A DNA stretch of 64,000 nucleotides from Panulirus ornatus (Eukaryota; Arthropoda; Malacostraca; Decapoda; Palinuridae). Location: positions 25,386,977-25,450,976 of the forward strand of contig NC_092286.1 in NCBI RefSeq assembly GCF_036320965.1, in the 5' to 3' direction. Each line of letters opens with the position of its first letter. Positions within the stretch are counted from its first letter, which is position 1. The notes under the pieces were generated by a model. That model saw only the letters and a list, made by a program, of their open reading frames with translations, made no database searches and was not told the DNA's origin. The position numbers were made by a program, and so were the translations under genes. This document shows positions 61,831 to 64,000 of the stretch, piece by piece.

Positions 61831-63320
61831 AGTCAAAATCTCAATCTGCCGGTTGGTGTATGAATAGTGCTAGGTGAAAGATAGGGTTTGACTAATTCAG
61901 TAAGAAAGGTGTATGATTGAAAGGTACAGTTGTAAAACTCTACTTAGACAGATGTGTCAGTGGATTCATCGATGATTGAGAACTCTCTGGTCTTTTTTTC
62001 ATGATAACATTGTGCATGAAGCTTATTTCTTAGTTGAGACAGTTGTTGTTCAATGTCTTTTTTTTAGTTAATTGTATTACTGATAATTGAAGATTATTGG
62101 AAAGAGACCTGTATAAGTTTAGAAAGAACAGCTGGGTCACCCCACCAAGCTCATGGATGGATCTTCCTTACTGTGGGTAACCAATCTGCCTGGCCCAGCA
62201 AAACTTAGAAATGGTTCTTTTGTCTGATTTCTTTCTGATCAAAGATAAATCCTTGAGCTGGGAATTCTTGTGAGTATACCTGTGTGTGAGGATTTTATCT
62301 GTATTATTGTACTGTTATCGTATTCAGGTTTCGTAGTGCCTCAGGTTGTAGCTATGAGTAGCATGCCTCATAGCCAACCAGATCCTGTTTGAGTGTGTAA
62401 GTCAGAAGGAACCTGTGGCATGCACTAGCCTCATTATCCTTACAAAAAACTAATGCTTTATCTGTAATGGACTATACCATTCATAAGGATGGGATACACA
62501 GTACGTGTAATCCGCATGTGTAGTAAATAGATATTATCGTGTTTGCTTTGTGTTTTCAAAGTACTCCTGAGGAAGAAGTTTCATGGTAGTTGATCCACCT
62601 GTTTACAGAGTGATGGTGTCAGCTTCATTTTAGCAACCCCTATATAACACTCCAAGAATTTTGTTGAATATTGATAACTCTTATCCTTGTTCCACGTTAC
62701 ATTTTAAGTTCAGAGATGAGTTTTATCCAGAATTAAATAGTCTTCAGGAAGCAGATACTCTAATTCAAATCTCATTTGGTGTAGAATTAAAAGTTTGCTT
62801 TGTTTTTTGTAGCCATTAGGAGAGTTTAGCTTTCATTTTAGCTTAACAAAGCTTTCATTGTTATCCTGTGCAGGAATATCAGAATAACATTTATTTTTGG
62901 TAGCTTTATTCACTGCTTTGTGGTGGTTCAATATTGTGTAATTGGACAAGTTATGATTATTTTGTGCATTTGAAGCATCTCTGTCAAAATGCAGAAAATT
63001 ACATCTTGGCACTGAAGCATATTCTCCAGTTACATTAGCATTTGGATTTATTATTCTGTTATTTCAGATTTGTGTAGTGGGAAGGATTCAACTTGAAACT
63101 TTTTACAATTAAGCTTATCATTTTCATTATGATCCCATGAGGAATTAGAACTGTGAAACTTGCTTTTATCTACACCCTTGCTTCAAGCCAAAGAATCATA
63201 TAGAGAAGCTTCTTTGCCTTCTTGCTTTTAGCAATAAAGTGAGCTACATATATGCTGTTGCTGGAGGTTCTGTGGTCATTGCTCGTCAGTCTCTATAGTC
63301 CTATTTCATCCAGGTTTATA
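61831..63320. other. Intron 10 or 3' flank, unassigned
   Basis: AT-rich; no exon (in particular no ALYDY-type SH3 start), RNA gene or repeat recognised. Confidence 0.5.
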
Positions 63321-63324
63321 GGCT

Positions 63325-63575
63325 ATATATATATATATATCTTTCTTTTCTTTCAAACTATTTGCCATTTCCCGCTTTAGCGAGGTAGCGTTAAGAACAG
63401 AGGACTGGGCCTTGGAGGGAATATCCTCACCTGGCCCCCTTCTCTGTTCCTTGTTTTGGAAAATTAAAAAAAAAACGAGAGGGGAAGATTTCCAGCCCCC
63501 CCGCTCCCTCCCCTTTTAGTCGCCTTCTACGACACGCAGGGAATACGTGGGAAGTATTCTTTCTCCCCTATCCCC

Positions 63576-63582
<7 letters not shown>
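63325..63582 (-). mobile_element. Short RTE-derived element S6, full length
   Basis: Read on the minus strand: head TCCCTGGGGATAGGGGAG at 63580, GTCGTAGAAGGCGACTAAAA, GGGAGCGGGGGGGCTGG, an A/T-rich centre, AAGGAACAGAGAAGGGGGCC, CCAGTCCTCTGTTCTTAACG, tail GCTACCTCGCTAAAGCGGG, ending GAAAGAAAAGAAAGA. About 240 bp, no coding capacity, flanked by (TA)n on both sides. The first half equals the leader of the RTE (37917-38095); the last ~50 bp equals the RTE tail module. Confidence 0.85.

Positions 63583-63641
<59 letters not shown>
63583..63641. repeat. (TA)n microsatellite between short elements S6 and S7
   Basis: TA alternation with one TG interruption (near 63610), joining the head of S6 to the A-tail (T-run on +) of S7. 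Confidence 0.95.
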
Positions 63642-63668
<27 letters not shown>

Positions 63669-63918
63669 CTCATACTATTCACCATTTCCCGCGATAACGA
63701 GGTAGCGTTAAGAACAGAGGACTGGGCCTTTGAGGGAATACCCTCACCTGGCCCCCTTCTCTGTTCCATCTTTTGGAAAATTAAAAAAAAAAACGAGGGG
63801 AGGATTTCCAGCCCCCGCTCCCTTCCCTTTTAGTCGCCTTCTACGACACGCAGGGAATACGTGGGAAGTATTCTTTCTCCCCTATCCCCTATCCCCTATC
63901 ATATATATATATATATAT
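63642..63918 (-). mobile_element. Short RTE-derived element S7, full length, with head expansion
   Basis: Same order as S6, starting on + with a T-run of about 27, then CATACTATTCACCATTTCCC. The distal end carries three CCCCTAT units (63880-63900) where S6 has one, then (TA)n. The S6-S7 arrangement is head to tail. Confidence 0.85.
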
Positions 63919-64000
63919 GAATACATGCAACATGTTTTCTGTTCATGTTCTGGAAATTATTATTTAAGTAATTTTCACTTTGTGAATACATGCAACGTAT

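Noticed and set aside
63527..63769. Minus-strand frame across S6 and S7 with Lys and Ile-Tyr runs
   Set aside because: It is the translation of a non-coding short element and (TA)n.
60425..64000. Search for SH3 exons of syndapin
   Set aside because: None found; the SH3 part is either right of the window or absent from this isoform.

Overview
The window is intron-rich, AT-rich animal DNA. It carries one recognisable host gene on the + strand, split into at least ten exons over about 58 kb: syndapin (PACSIN), an F-BAR membrane-bending adaptor. The introns are full of non-LTR retrotransposon copies, short internally deleted relatives of them, TA/CA/TC microsatellites and other transposon relics. 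The arthropod-like start of the protein (MSHHSD), the RTE-type LINE and the dense dinucleotide repeats suggest a decapod crustacean. I cannot name the species from sequence alone.

Gene layout: the first coding exon (1825-1965) opens with a real 3' splice site, so the promoter and any earlier 5'UTR exon lie left of the window. Exons 2-7 (2302-2458, 2600-2748, 6953-7144, 28013-28126, 30193-30305, 40450-40570) join in a consistent reading frame and encode the F-BAR domain. Exons 8 (42007-42117) and 9 (57274-57428) both encode the F-BAR exit and start of the linker, and look like alternative versions of one segment. Exon 10 (60355-60420) encodes an NPF motif. I see no SH3 domain. Either it lies right of the window, or an isoform ends at the TGA overlapping the exon 10 donor and uses AATAAA at 60566 or 60814.

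Repeat layout: 0.2-1.4 kb is a 30-bp minisatellite. Intron 3 holds a DIRS-like relic. Intron 4 (7.1-28 kb) holds two sense RTE copies, a second RTE family, a Tigger-like transposase fragment and a probable solo LTR. Intron 6 (30.3-40.4 kb) is a pile-up of mostly antisense RTE copies that runs almost to the exon 7 acceptor. Intron 8 (42-57 kb) holds a TC-linked tandem duplication, CR1-like and Jockey-like LINE fragments, two antisense RTE copies and chimeric junctions. The right end (63.3-63.9 kb) has two short elements in tandem.

The main novelty candidate is the relation between the RTE family and a ~240-bp element. The short element appears to be the RTE 5' leader joined to the RTE 3' tail, keeping a conserved 3'-terminal stem-loop: a minimal non-autonomous RTE derivative. 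Second in interest are the duplicated F-BAR-exit exons and the possible SH3-less end of syndapin.
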